A stretch of 13,856 nt of DNA, taken from NCBI GenBank assembly GCA_964517795.1, contig CAZFDE010000068.1, positions 1 through 13,856 of the forward strand, written 5' to 3'. This DNA comes from CAZFDE01 sp964517795 (GTDB lineage: Bacteria > Planctomycetota > Phycisphaerae > Sedimentisphaerales > Anaerobacaceae). The notes beneath the pieces were generated by a model that had not been told where the DNA came from, did not search any database, and was given only the letters and a program-made list of their open reading frames with translations. A program made the translations under genes and the position numbers. Shown here piece after piece: positions 7,701 through 13,715 of this stretch. Every line of letters begins with the position of its first letter. Within the stretch, counting starts at the first letter, position 1.

Positions 7701-9690
7701 GGCGGTCCTCAGGGGTTTCCTGCAATTCACCTGCTGCATCATCAACATAATCCGACTCTGACTCGAGACTGAGTGTATCCGCCAGGTTTTGGTACACTTC
7801 GCTTTGCTGCTGCTTTTGACGTGTCAGTAAACGACGGTACTGGCGAACCCGCTCCCGAGATAATGTCAATCGAAGATCCGCTTTTTTCACCAAGTCACTA
7901 TCGAACGAATCAATCAATTCGTTTGCTTTTTCAAATTGTCGCGAGGCAATCGTTGCTTGAATACGAAGAATTTTGCTGCGGCTATCGGGGGCATATCGAC
8001 GTTCATAAAAATCGACAATATTCAACGCGCCCTGATATATCTTTCGCCGAAAAAGCAATTCTGCATAATCCACAAGAACGGTCGGCTTCCACAAGTCTAT
8101 TTTATTGGTCGATTGACGGTCAGAAAGACTTAAGGCACTGGCATAAAATTCTGTAGCCGCTCCCAATTCAGAGGTATTCTCAAAATATCTTGCAAGCATA
8201 TAAGACAATCGCATGTCCCTTTCGTTTGAGGCTTTCATTTTTTGGTAAGCCTCGTAGAGTTTTTGGACAGCCTGTTTTTCCTGACCTTCGACCATTTCAA
8301 GCATCCCCTGCCACATAATCGCGAGCGGGACTTCCGCACTCCCCAGAAATTGACGAATCTCATGAACGGCCTGCTCCGCTTTTTCAAGAAAAGATTGTCG
8401 TTTCACATCTGTCATGACAGTTTGAGGTTCATAGAGTTCTTCGATATAACAATACGCCAAAAAAGAATAGACCTGAAACCGATTCATTATATTTGCCCGT
8501 TGTCGGGGTCCCGGCTTGTCCTGAGTCCCTTCCATTTCAAGTGCTTGAGTCGCAATTTCAACGGCGCTTTCAAAATCCGATGGATCCCCTTTTTGCAGAT
8601 AGCGCCGATAGTAAAGATGAGCCGACTCCGTCGCATAAAACACTTTTTCAGGCTGAAGCGCACGAGATCGGTTTATCGATTCTATCGCTTGATCTAATTG
8701 ATTTGGATCATTTTGATAATACAGTGCCAATAACGAATGGGCTTGCGGGCTTGCAGGGAACTTATCAACCACATCAATCAGTTCCTGCTTAATCGCTTTG
8801 AACTGATCCTGATCATCGGGAGAGAGCATTAACATTTTTGTCTTAATCCGATATATATATACGTTCGGATCATCTGCATTTTGAGCAACAGCGGTATCTA
8901 ACAACTCAAGCATTTTTTGATTTATTTTTGCTTTTTCATCAAAACGACCCATACCGGCCAAGATGTCGCCCTTTTTTCGATAGGCCTCGGCAAGATGCGA
9001 ATAAATAACCGGCTCAGAATATCGATCTGCAAGTTGTTCTAAATTTGAAATAACAGTTTCCAACATTTGTTCCTGGTTTGTGGTTGCCCCGCTCTGTACC
9101 ATATATAACATCCCCCGCGAAACCAGATAATGCATAACATCGTCGATCGAATCCATATCCACGCCAAATTTCTGGATTTTATCGATATAATACTTTTTTA
9201 TAGAAGTGTCCGATAAATCATTCACATTCACCGCACTCAGAAATTCAGATGCCTGCGTTTGAATTTCGGGCCATACCTGCTGAATACCACTGTCCGCCAT
9301 TGCATAAAAATATTGAAGCCGGCCCATTCGCGCCTTGATATTGTCAGGATCGATATGGACGATTTTTGTAAGACAACCGATCGCGCTTTGCCATTCGTCA
9401 ATCTCCAAATACAAATCGGCCAACTTCAGCAAAATGTCTGCGCGGGCAGCATCTGTTTTTGTTCGATTACGAGCGCGATGATAATTGCGAGCAGCCGACT
9501 CGTAAAGCTCTTTGCGCATATTTGGATCAACCGCTTCACGGGCTTGTTGTAAGATGCGGTCGCCGTCTGCAATGAATTTTTCAGGGGATTGGCTCAACTT
9601 GAGCACAACCAGGATCACAGCTAATAAAAATCCAAGAAATACGACCGAACCGATAATCGCGACTTTTTTATTCAAGCGTCTTCGTGCCAT
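4759..9690 (-). CDS. Giant membrane-anchored TPR protein of the exosortase/polysaccharide operon
   Basis: A protein of 1643 residues, over a third of the window, made almost entirely of helical repeats. The N-terminus is strongly basic (Arg3-5, Lys8-9) and followed by one transmembrane segment (about 10-31) with no lipobox or clear cleavage site. The repeats should therefore face the periplasm. Clear TPR units are seen at 83-117 and in a run near the C-terminus (about 1514-1616), including NNLAYLLADN and DTYAYVLYKAQQYKEAEKL. Degenerate units fill most of the middle. An acidic, probably flexible linker at about 637-663 splits the solenoid. AAGGA seven bases before the ATG is a good ribosome binding site. 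Exosortase loci of proteobacteria carry a TPR lipoprotein, PrsT, in a comparable position. This one is much longer and anchored differently, so I infer the same scaffold-like role but not orthology. Binding partners are unknown. Confidence 0.88.
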   Translation of the reverse strand: MARRRLNKKVAIIGSVVFLGFLLAVILVVLKLSQSPEKFIADGDRILQQAREAVDPNMRKELYESAARNYHRARNRTKTDAARADILLKLADLYLEIDEWQSAIGCLTKIVHIDPDNIKARMGRLQYFYAMADSGIQQVWPEIQTQASEFLSAVNVNDLSDTSIKKYYIDKIQKFGVDMDSIDDVMHYLVSRGMLYMVQSGATTNQEQMLETVISNLEQLADRYSEPVIYSHLAEAYRKKGDILAGMGRFDEKAKINQKMLELLDTAVAQNADDPNVYIYRIKTKMLMLSPDDQDQFKAIKQELIDVVDKFPASPQAHSLLALYYQNDPNQLDQAIESINRSRALQPEKVFYATESAHLYYRRYLQKGDPSDFESAVEIATQALEMEGTQDKPGPRQRANIMNRFQVYSFLAYCYIEELYEPQTVMTDVKRQSFLEKAEQAVHEIRQFLGSAEVPLAIMWQGMLEMVEGQEKQAVQKLYEAYQKMKASNERDMRLSYMLARYFENTSELGAATEFYASALSLSDRQSTNKIDLWKPTVLVDYAELLFRRKIYQGALNIVDFYERRYAPDSRSKILRIQATIASRQFEKANELIDSFDSDLVKKADLRLTLSRERVRQYRRLLTRQKQQQSEVYQNLADTLSLESESDYVDDAAGELQETPEDRLVEESPQMLKEDWMKRNEMLASNIKDMIAISPNSVNDDVLMAVCTNYLLQEKLDVLQSFVDEVLPVLPESVTLNYYRRLLREPNPTQVPRQRQLEIEKQAIMEIQDSQKRAMALGLFCRRRERSGEAIEHFEEVLRQSSRNGQQTYDNLQLLASEYIFDAALYIGDYNKAQQMALIAREYDIDNCEGLFFEARIAASKQEYDESLAKLNECLSRWPVFSRGYLLRSRINSYLGNHTAAVEDAFKALSLSPNSGVIARRVAYALYQRNQQLGETVTPEQKLQTKTAFERALSLNRADRELMLFYANYIREEDPTEAIAISQRLYKVFPTIENALNLAQMAMAVSERNMSQEKRNFLYNLAHTTLLDARQKDPNNVLVVTQLAEYYRTTGAAEQGEQLLQETANEQLLWRYYYQLGQYEQAKAILNALYQEKPEDRNLIKGLALIADKTGDMNGMESLTNQLVQQSSDIEDHLWQIQLLLKNGLLPQAEKRLDAFGQAYPDEKRALLLDSWLAMRKGDLSRALAVIEEYIQTDESNATAWQIRGEIHRFLGDYDQSILDLRRSCNLEDRPNSRLALAKSLIANGRNREAITELKAVVADPQVPQEAWLLLEQVYWKTERVQDLRSFYTDVIDAYPNSLFWLGRMGEFALRTNDVQAAKAIYGRALQVAQQIRQIDPMILDGYFRTLLLSEQYNKLFEEAGEFVDGPLASIAYFRMGESKWHLGDKESAVTYFRKSLEKTGGNEDLASNILVQMYNLLGIEEVQKYCEEKLEKSPDSYSSNLIMFNLMKIKGDMNNALRYLDRCLDIIGPEGAQRVQFVAEKASILNQLYYQTSDTSYMAKAVDAYESLLEKMPNNVTVLNNLAYLLADNDRQLDKAQDYAKQACNIMPNNASFLDTYAYVLYKAQQYKEAEKLVMASIQHFEQNGALAPVDVYEHLGMINEKLNKISEAISAYEQALTAGAQQLSDERKAQLQSTIDRLSDK

Positions 9691-9719
9691 TGTTTTGTCC
9701 TTAATAAATAAATTGTTGT

Positions 9720-10517
9720 TCAGGGAATCTTTGCCTCGTTTACAGCTTCTTCATTAGGCCGATCACTCAATGTTGGCCAATGTTCATCAATCAGCACTGG
9801 CAAAATACACGTTAAGAGCTTCTGACTCGCTTCAATTGACTCATTGGGTATCGGATATACACGATTGCCGTATTTGTAATTAAAGAATTTCCATTCGACT
9901 TTGGAAAAATACGACGATTTTCCAAAAATGTTTGTATTTAATGCAACTCGGGCCTCGTCTCGGCTGTTGGCAAATTTATCATTGACATAAAAAAAGTAAA
10001 AAACCGGAAATTTCGTGCTTCGCCAATGGTTTTCATCCGTTCCCGCAAAAATCAGGTAGCGAATTGGGATCAATTGTATACGGTCTTGCAGCGTAATCTC
10101 CAATTCAACGCTTTCGGATGCAAGTTTTTGATGTCCGCTGCCGGTATAGCATTCTTCCGGAACATGCGGCACGCGGTCGGGCAAGCCATAATAAGTGATA
10201 AATAACGAACAATAGCGTACGGGACTGTCTGACGGACTGTTTGTATCCTCTAAAATCCATTCGATATAATCTTCCGTCCCCAGGCTTTTGAGGATCTCCG
10301 GATTTTCAATAATCTGCTTATCCACCACCGTGTATGAAGCCAAACGGTGTTCGTCGAGCTGGTCCAACGGCTTTTTCAGATCGACCGGCTCTTTCTGCAG
10401 ATAAACACCGAACTTACGTATTGCAAATGACATCCCCGTTGCACTGATTATTAAAATTATCGTACATATCAAAAACGATGGCTTGCAAAAACCGCGTATG
10501 ATCGAATGCGCGCTCAT
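9720..10517 (-). CDS. EpsI-like exosortase-associated protein (DUF3485 family)
   Basis: A 265-residue protein with one N-terminal membrane segment (about 14-33) and an extracytoplasmic domain. EpsI-type proteins accompany exosortases, either as separate genes as here or fused to the sortase C-terminus, and are thought to assist processing. The recognisable block is HVPEECYTGSG (118-128), matching the family's conserved H-x-P-E-x-C motif with Cys123. It is followed by beta-rich segments (IPIRYLIFAG; FPVFYFFYVND) that resemble the rest of the domain. The start codon overlaps the exosortase stop (ATGA, 10514-10517). A strong AGGAGG five bases upstream lies inside the end of the exosortase gene, so the two are translationally coupled. 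The TPR gene begins 29 bases beyond its stop. The biochemical activity of the family is not firmly established. Confidence 0.85.
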   Translation of the reverse strand: MSAHSIIRGFCKPSFLICTIILIISATGMSFAIRKFGVYLQKEPVDLKKPLDQLDEHRLASYTVVDKQIIENPEILKSLGTEDYIEWILEDTNSPSDSPVRYCSLFITYYGLPDRVPHVPEECYTGSGHQKLASESVELEITLQDRIQLIPIRYLIFAGTDENHWRSTKFPVFYFFYVNDKFANSRDEARVALNTNIFGKSSYFSKVEWKFFNYKYGNRVYPIPNESIEASQKLLTCILPVLIDEHWPTLSDRPNEEAVNEAKIP

Positions 10518-11539
10518 GATTGCCTCCTGCGGACGATCACATCTTCAACAACCTCTTGCTGTTCATGCGTTACCAGATTGGTCATAAACCAGGCTAAAAA
10601 ACCATAGATTCCGAATGCCAGCGGCAACATAGCAAAACCCAGCATATCGTGATAGATCCCGTGTGCATATTTAGGATCGATAAAAATATAAATGAATCCC
10701 GTCACGGTGACACGAACGATATTACAGAAAATTGCAATGGGAATGGTACAGGCCAGCAAGACGACCCTCTGCCAGATCGGCCGATAATGCAAATAGGCCA
10801 TTGCGACCCCCAGCGCGACAAACGCAGTCAATAACCGCATTCCGCTGCACGCTTCGGCGACATTGAGCGGCGGTTCAAGCGTCTGGCCGTTATAGAATAC
10901 ATCAATCACCACACCATTGGCGGTTGCTTCCATACCCTCGACAAAATTCAATAAAACGGTTGCGACTTTGGCCGCAAGAATCCGCATGGGCATGGTAATC
11001 GCAACATAATACCGCTGGGGAATCGGCACGGCAAAAACCAGAAAACCAATCGGCAGCCAGGTATACCGCAATACCCCCCATCCGCCTAAAAACAACACCA
11101 CCGCACCAATGGTTGCAATCACCGTCAACGATGAAAAATAACCATATTGGAGCTGCACAATGTTAAACGGATAAAAAACAATACAACAAAGCAGAAGAAC
11201 CAGACCGATATAGCTGGGGCGCGTCTGGCCTTCAACCGGTGCTTGAACGGCTCGACCGCTGAGGATACTTTTTAAGGGATCTTCGAGATGCGTTAAGTTT
11301 AAGAGTTCGTATTTCTTTTGATTGATAAAATAAAGACTGAAAAAAGGGATCAGGATGCCGTGGGACCAACTCGGATCGGACCACTTTGAAACCACCTGCA
11401 TAATTTCGTGTCGATATAAAATAAATAAAAGCAGTGCGATGATTCCAATCTTGGCGTAGCTGATATACCCCAACTGCAACCATCGGTCTTTTCGTTCGAC
11501 GGTATCTAATGATTCAACTGATAATGATGCGGTTGCCAC
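10514..11539 (-). CDS. Exosortase (EpsH/Xrt family transpeptidase)
   Basis: A 341-residue polytopic inner-membrane cysteine transpeptidase. It would recognise PEP-CTERM-like C-terminal signals (Pro motif, hydrophobic helix, basic tail), cut them, and pass the protein on to the surface or matrix. The three invariant elements are present: Cys231 in EACSGMR, Arg276 in FCNIVRV, and His297 in GIYHDMLGF with Gly301 four residues later. About eight hydrophobic helices are seen. The family usually runs near 280-300 residues; the extra length lies in the N-terminal ~25 residues and a loop around 75-108. The start is GTG at 11537-11539, since no ATG precedes Met47, which lies too far inside the first helix region. 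Its ribosome binding site is weak. It follows the Wza-like gene by 103 bases and overlaps the EpsI-like gene by 4. No PEP-CTERM substrate gene is in the window, so the exact sorting signal is unknown. Confidence 0.92.
   Translation of the reverse strand: MATASLSVESLDTVERKDRWLQLGYISYAKIGIIALLLFILYRHEIMQVVSKWSDPSWSHGILIPFFSLYFINQKKYELLNLTHLEDPLKSILSGRAVQAPVEGQTRPSYIGLVLLLCCIVFYPFNIVQLQYGYFSSLTVIATIGAVVLFLGGWGVLRYTWLPIGFLVFAVPIPQRYYVAITMPMRILAAKVATVLLNFVEGMEATANGVVIDVFYNGQTLEPPLNVAEACSGMRLLTAFVALGVAMAYLHYRPIWQRVVLLACTIPIAIFCNIVRVTVTGFIYIFIDPKYAHGIYHDMLGFAMLPLAFGIYGFLAWFMTNLVTHEQQEVVEDVIVRRRQS
10523..10528 (-). promoter_or_regulatory. Strong ribosome binding site for the EpsI-like gene
   Basis: AGGAGG on the minus strand lies five bases before the EpsI-like ATG and within the last codons of the exosortase gene. 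It fixes the start at 10517 and contrasts with the weak site of the exosortase itself. Confidence 0.8.
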
Positions 11540-11586
11540 AACAATTCTGCTTACAATATATTAAAAGAGTACCTTTGGAATAAAAT

Positions 11587-11598
11587 TGTAATATTACA
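11587..11598. promoter_or_regulatory. 12-base perfect palindrome in the export-exosortase gap
   Basis: TGTAATATTACA is perfectly symmetric and lies about 50 bases before the exosortase GTG, in the only sizeable gap inside the operon (11540-11642). It has the TGT-N6-ACA form common to many dimeric repressor sites. No clear sigma70 promoter accompanies it: a TATAAC downstream of TTGTGT has only a 15-base spacer. No terminator hairpin with a T-run is visible in the gap, so read-through from the Wza-like gene is expected. Confidence 0.35.
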
Positions 11599-11642
11599 CG
11601 AATCACAGCCGTTATACAAGCCCAACTTACGACACAAACATA

Positions 11643-13280
11643 TTAGAACCAGTTCGGAAGAGGTCGTCGTGTTCCAAAATCCCGATCTGCAAAATTTCGA
11701 TCATAAATAAATCCGAAACCATATGTCGCCCGAAATGCATTTCGCAATACCGCCCGCCACCGGGATGTTGCATGAGTGCCAATATTGATCAAATCATTCG
11801 GCTTGATAAAGAAATCAGGCTGTTCACCTCGTGCAATCTTATCCAGATCAACCATGATGATCTCTTCCCGTTTTTTGCCGATTCGGCGGATGACTTCACA
11901 CCGCTTGGGATAGGCCAACGGCCCCAACCCGCCTGCAGCGGCAACAGCCATCTTCAAGGTCATGGGTCTTCCGGTTAATTCGATCGCACCAACGCGGTTG
12001 ACATTTCCGTAGATATAGAACTCACCAATAATATCGACCGGTACATGAACACTATCCCCCGGCCGAATCACAATATTATAACGCGGATCCCCGCTTGCCA
12101 GTTGGTCAGTCGGGATCTCGATCAGGCGGTGTTCAATGGTACTTGTGCCCAGATCACCCCAGTCAAAATCGCTCGGGAGTTTCTCCTGTAACGGGCCATT
12201 GATTCCCTCGTATCCGTTTTCCGGGATCGATGGCTGGGTGCTTCGAGCGGGTTGTGAATCACCAACCTTTTGCGGAATCCATTTTCCGTCGCGAAATACC
12301 CATTCAACTCGCGAATCGTCCGATGGCTCGATCGGCTGTGCAATTTGAACATCGTGTATTGTTTTCGCTTGTCGGGGATCCCGCTCATCGCTGTCTTGGA
12401 TACCCTGATCCGATTCATTGCGGCTGAATCCGTCCGGCATGGCGGCTGTATGGAGTTCGTCATCCATAGCCATTTCGTTGGCCGTAATCATATAAGCGCT
12501 TGCCTGCTGGGCACGCGGCGCAATAATTTCGAGCATATTTTCCTGCGGCACATACGGCATGGGAATGTCCTGTTGCGGTTGTTCGTCTTGATCCAATCTG
12601 TCTCTGCCGGTAATCGGCCGCGATACATAGATATAACTCACGTTAAACTGGGTGGCGACGCGGGCCGTCGCCAACGCGTCCGTAAGGCGAAAATCATAAC
12701 GGGGTATCTGATATCGGCCCGGAACAGGCACCGCATTACCCCAGATTGAAAAGGTTCGTCTTTGCGAAGCAACAAGCGATGCGGTTACGGATGGATTTTT
12801 CAAAATAGAAGGGGACAGGATTTGTCGAATTCGTTCTTCCAACTGCGGTTCGGTCAATCCTTCCGCTTCAATAATGCCGACTTCGGGGATCGATATATTG
12901 CCGGATTCGGTCACGACAAAATTATTCGCAAACATAATGCCTTCGGCTTGCAGTTCAAAAATCGATATTTGAACAATATCGCCCGCATTGAGCGTATAAT
13001 CCTGTTCGTAAGCCATTACGTCAATGGGTCGGGGCTCCTCCGCCCCTTCGAATTCGGATGGTGTTTCTTCGGCAACCCCCAGCGAATCAAGAATAACATT
13101 CACGGCCGGAACGGGACGAAAGCGGCCGATCTGTGTCGGGTCCCAAAACCGATCCCCGCACCCGACCATAAGGCATAATGCACCGGCCACGAATACAAAA
13201 ACAACGCCATAAATGATGAAAGCCTTTTTTTCACCCATATCAAATATGCCTTTCATATTTTGAGTGCCCTTATCGAACAT
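11643..13280 (-). CDS. Wza-like outer-membrane polysaccharide export lipoprotein with SLBB domains
   Basis: The outer-membrane channel subunit of the export machine, 545 residues from the first ATG. Better-supported starts may be Met9 (13256, AAGGG upstream) or Met15 (13238, AAAGG upstream); the first ATG has no visible ribosome site. From Met15 the protein begins with a lipoprotein signal (MGEKK, hydrophobic core, LMVGC) ending at Cys41 of the long form. A poly-export domain (about 94-170: YTLNAGDIVQISIFE, VVTESGNISIPEVG) is followed by the first SLBB half (174-220). Then comes an insertion of about 160 residues rich in Asp, Gln, Pro and Ser (222-385), the end of that SLBB (to about 413), and a second SLBB (about 418-500). 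A C-terminal segment with an amphipathic look (508-530) may form the outer-membrane part. It is the first gene of the operon. The insertion is unusual for Wza and its role is unknown. Confidence 0.9.
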   Translation of the reverse strand: MFDKGTQNMKGIFDMGEKKAFIIYGVVFVFVAGALCLMVGCGDRFWDPTQIGRFRPVPAVNVILDSLGVAEETPSEFEGAEEPRPIDVMAYEQDYTLNAGDIVQISIFELQAEGIMFANNFVVTESGNISIPEVGIIEAEGLTEPQLEERIRQILSPSILKNPSVTASLVASQRRTFSIWGNAVPVPGRYQIPRYDFRLTDALATARVATQFNVSYIYVSRPITGRDRLDQDEQPQQDIPMPYVPQENMLEIIAPRAQQASAYMITANEMAMDDELHTAAMPDGFSRNESDQGIQDSDERDPRQAKTIHDVQIAQPIEPSDDSRVEWVFRDGKWIPQKVGDSQPARSTQPSIPENGYEGINGPLQEKLPSDFDWGDLGTSTIEHRLIEIPTDQLASGDPRYNIVIRPGDSVHVPVDIIGEFYIYGNVNRVGAIELTGRPMTLKMAVAAAGGLGPLAYPKRCEVIRRIGKKREEIIMVDLDKIARGEQPDFFIKPNDLINIGTHATSRWRAVLRNAFRATYGFGFIYDRNFADRDFGTRRPLPNWF

Positions 13281-13335
13281 CTTGCAGGTTTTATCGGTTG
13301 ATGCCGATTGTCACTTAATTTTTATTCAGCTAACC

Positions 13336-13392
13336 TCAATGAATAAAAGAAATTAAAGTCAATATGCATGCCAATAAAAACGCCGGGCACAT
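13336..13392 (-). CDS. Possible 18-residue hydrophobic peptide in the operon leader
   Basis: An ATG at 13390-13392 opens an 18-codon frame, MCPAFLLACILTLISFIH, ending in TGA at 13336-13338. It is largely hydrophobic, like a single small membrane helix. The nearest ribosome site is the perfect AAGGAGGTG at 13407-13415, but that is 16 bases away, beyond the usual spacing. An in-frame TTG one codon earlier only cuts this to 13. It also overlaps the sigma54-like sequence. Chance is the likelier explanation. Confidence 0.15.
   Translation of the reverse strand: MCPAFLLACILTLISFIH
13359..13373 (-). promoter_or_regulatory. Sigma54-like -24/-12 element upstream of the operon
   Basis: The minus strand reads TGGCATGCATATTGA. 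The -24 part TGGCA is intact and the spacing to TTG is correct for the consensus TGGCACG-N4-TTGC. The final C of the -12 GC is A here, a serious weakness. Transcription would begin near 13347, about 65 bases before the first ATG. Exosortase/PEP-CTERM systems in some bacteria are controlled by the sigma54 regulators PrsK/PrsR, which makes the site worth noting. Confidence 0.3.
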
Positions 13393-13406
13393 CAAACGGT
13401 AAAAGC

Positions 13407-13415
13407 CACCTCCTT
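13407..13415 (-). promoter_or_regulatory. Orphan perfect Shine-Dalgarno sequence
   Basis: AAGGAGGTG on the minus strand is fully complementary to the usual 16S rRNA 3' end. No start codon stands 5-10 bases downstream: the closest GTG overlaps the site itself and gives only five codons (GTG to TGA). It may serve a tiny leader peptide, act as a ribosome standby site, or be chance in a purine-rich stretch. Confidence 0.3.
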
Positions 13416-13543
13416 AAAACAACTAAAAATATTTATATCTCTTTATAAAACAGGAACTTAAGTAACCACATCCTCGCCGATAAAAGCAATTCTGATTCGA
13501 ACCTGTCAGCCGTGACTCTCTATACTGCATATAAAGCCGAATG

Positions 13544-13560
13544 TTCATGTAAGACATGAA
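13544..13560. promoter_or_regulatory. Perfect 7-base inverted repeat (TTCATGT-AAG-ACATGAA)
   Basis: TTCATGT (13544-13550) and ACATGAA (13554-13560) are exact complements with a 3-base centre. The form fits an operator for a dimeric regulator. It lies about 265 bases before the first ATG of the operon, which suits an upstream activator site. It lacks the T-run needed for a minus-strand terminator. Confidence 0.4.
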
Positions 13561-13589
13561 AAAACAGGGCCCGATAATGCGTGTTTTTT
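13559..13589. repeat. A-run/T-run inverted repeat around GGGCCC
   Basis: AAAAAACA (13559-13566) pairs with TGTTTTTT (13582-13589) across a 15-base centre that begins with the palindrome GGGCCC. Read on the minus strand it gives an A-rich arm, a GC centre and a T-run, so it might be a weak terminator for a gene ending near 13716. The stem is almost all A-T, so it is unlikely to be efficient. Confidence 0.25.
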
Positions 13590-13715
13590 TGTTCCTACGA
13601 GAGGGGGCAAAGGAAGAAGAAAAAATTTACAAACCTGCCTCAATCGCTATTTATTTAAAACCAGTTGAATCGTTTAAGAACCTATTGCGACTTGTTATGG
13701 TTGTATGGCTTATCC

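Larger units (their letters stand above)
13281..13715. other. AT-rich intergenic region upstream of the operon
   Basis: No convincing complete gene is found on either strand. The region lies before the first gene of the exosortase operon and must contain its promoter. I could not find a matched -35/-10 pair: TTGACT (complement of 13357-13362) has no acceptable -10 at 15-19 bases. Elements seen are a sigma54-like sequence, an orphan Shine-Dalgarno with an 18-codon frame, two inverted repeats, and a short ATCGG/CCGAT dyad (13293-13308) just before the first ATG. A GGTTCGAATC stretch on the minus strand near 13500 mimics a tRNA T-loop but has no tRNA around it. Confidence 0.6.

Noticed and set aside
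11588..11597. TAATATTAC, identical to the nonanucleotide at geminivirus rolling-circle origins
   Set aside because: The match is a by-product of the TGTAATATTACA palindrome. There is no stem-loop around it, no iteron, and no Rep gene in the window.
12270..12749. Plus-strand open frame of 159 codons inside the Wza-like gene
   Set aside because: It is opposite the insertion and poly-export region of the exporter, which reads as a coherent protein. The antisense product is not protein-like.
13357..13362. TTGACT as a -35 box for the operon
   Set aside because: No sequence resembling TATAAT lies 15-19 bases downstream on the minus strand.
13490..13515. GGTTCGAATC on the minus strand, like a tRNA T-arm loop
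   Set aside because: The flanking bases do not pair as a T-stem beyond the first G-C, and no acceptor, D or anticodon arms are present.
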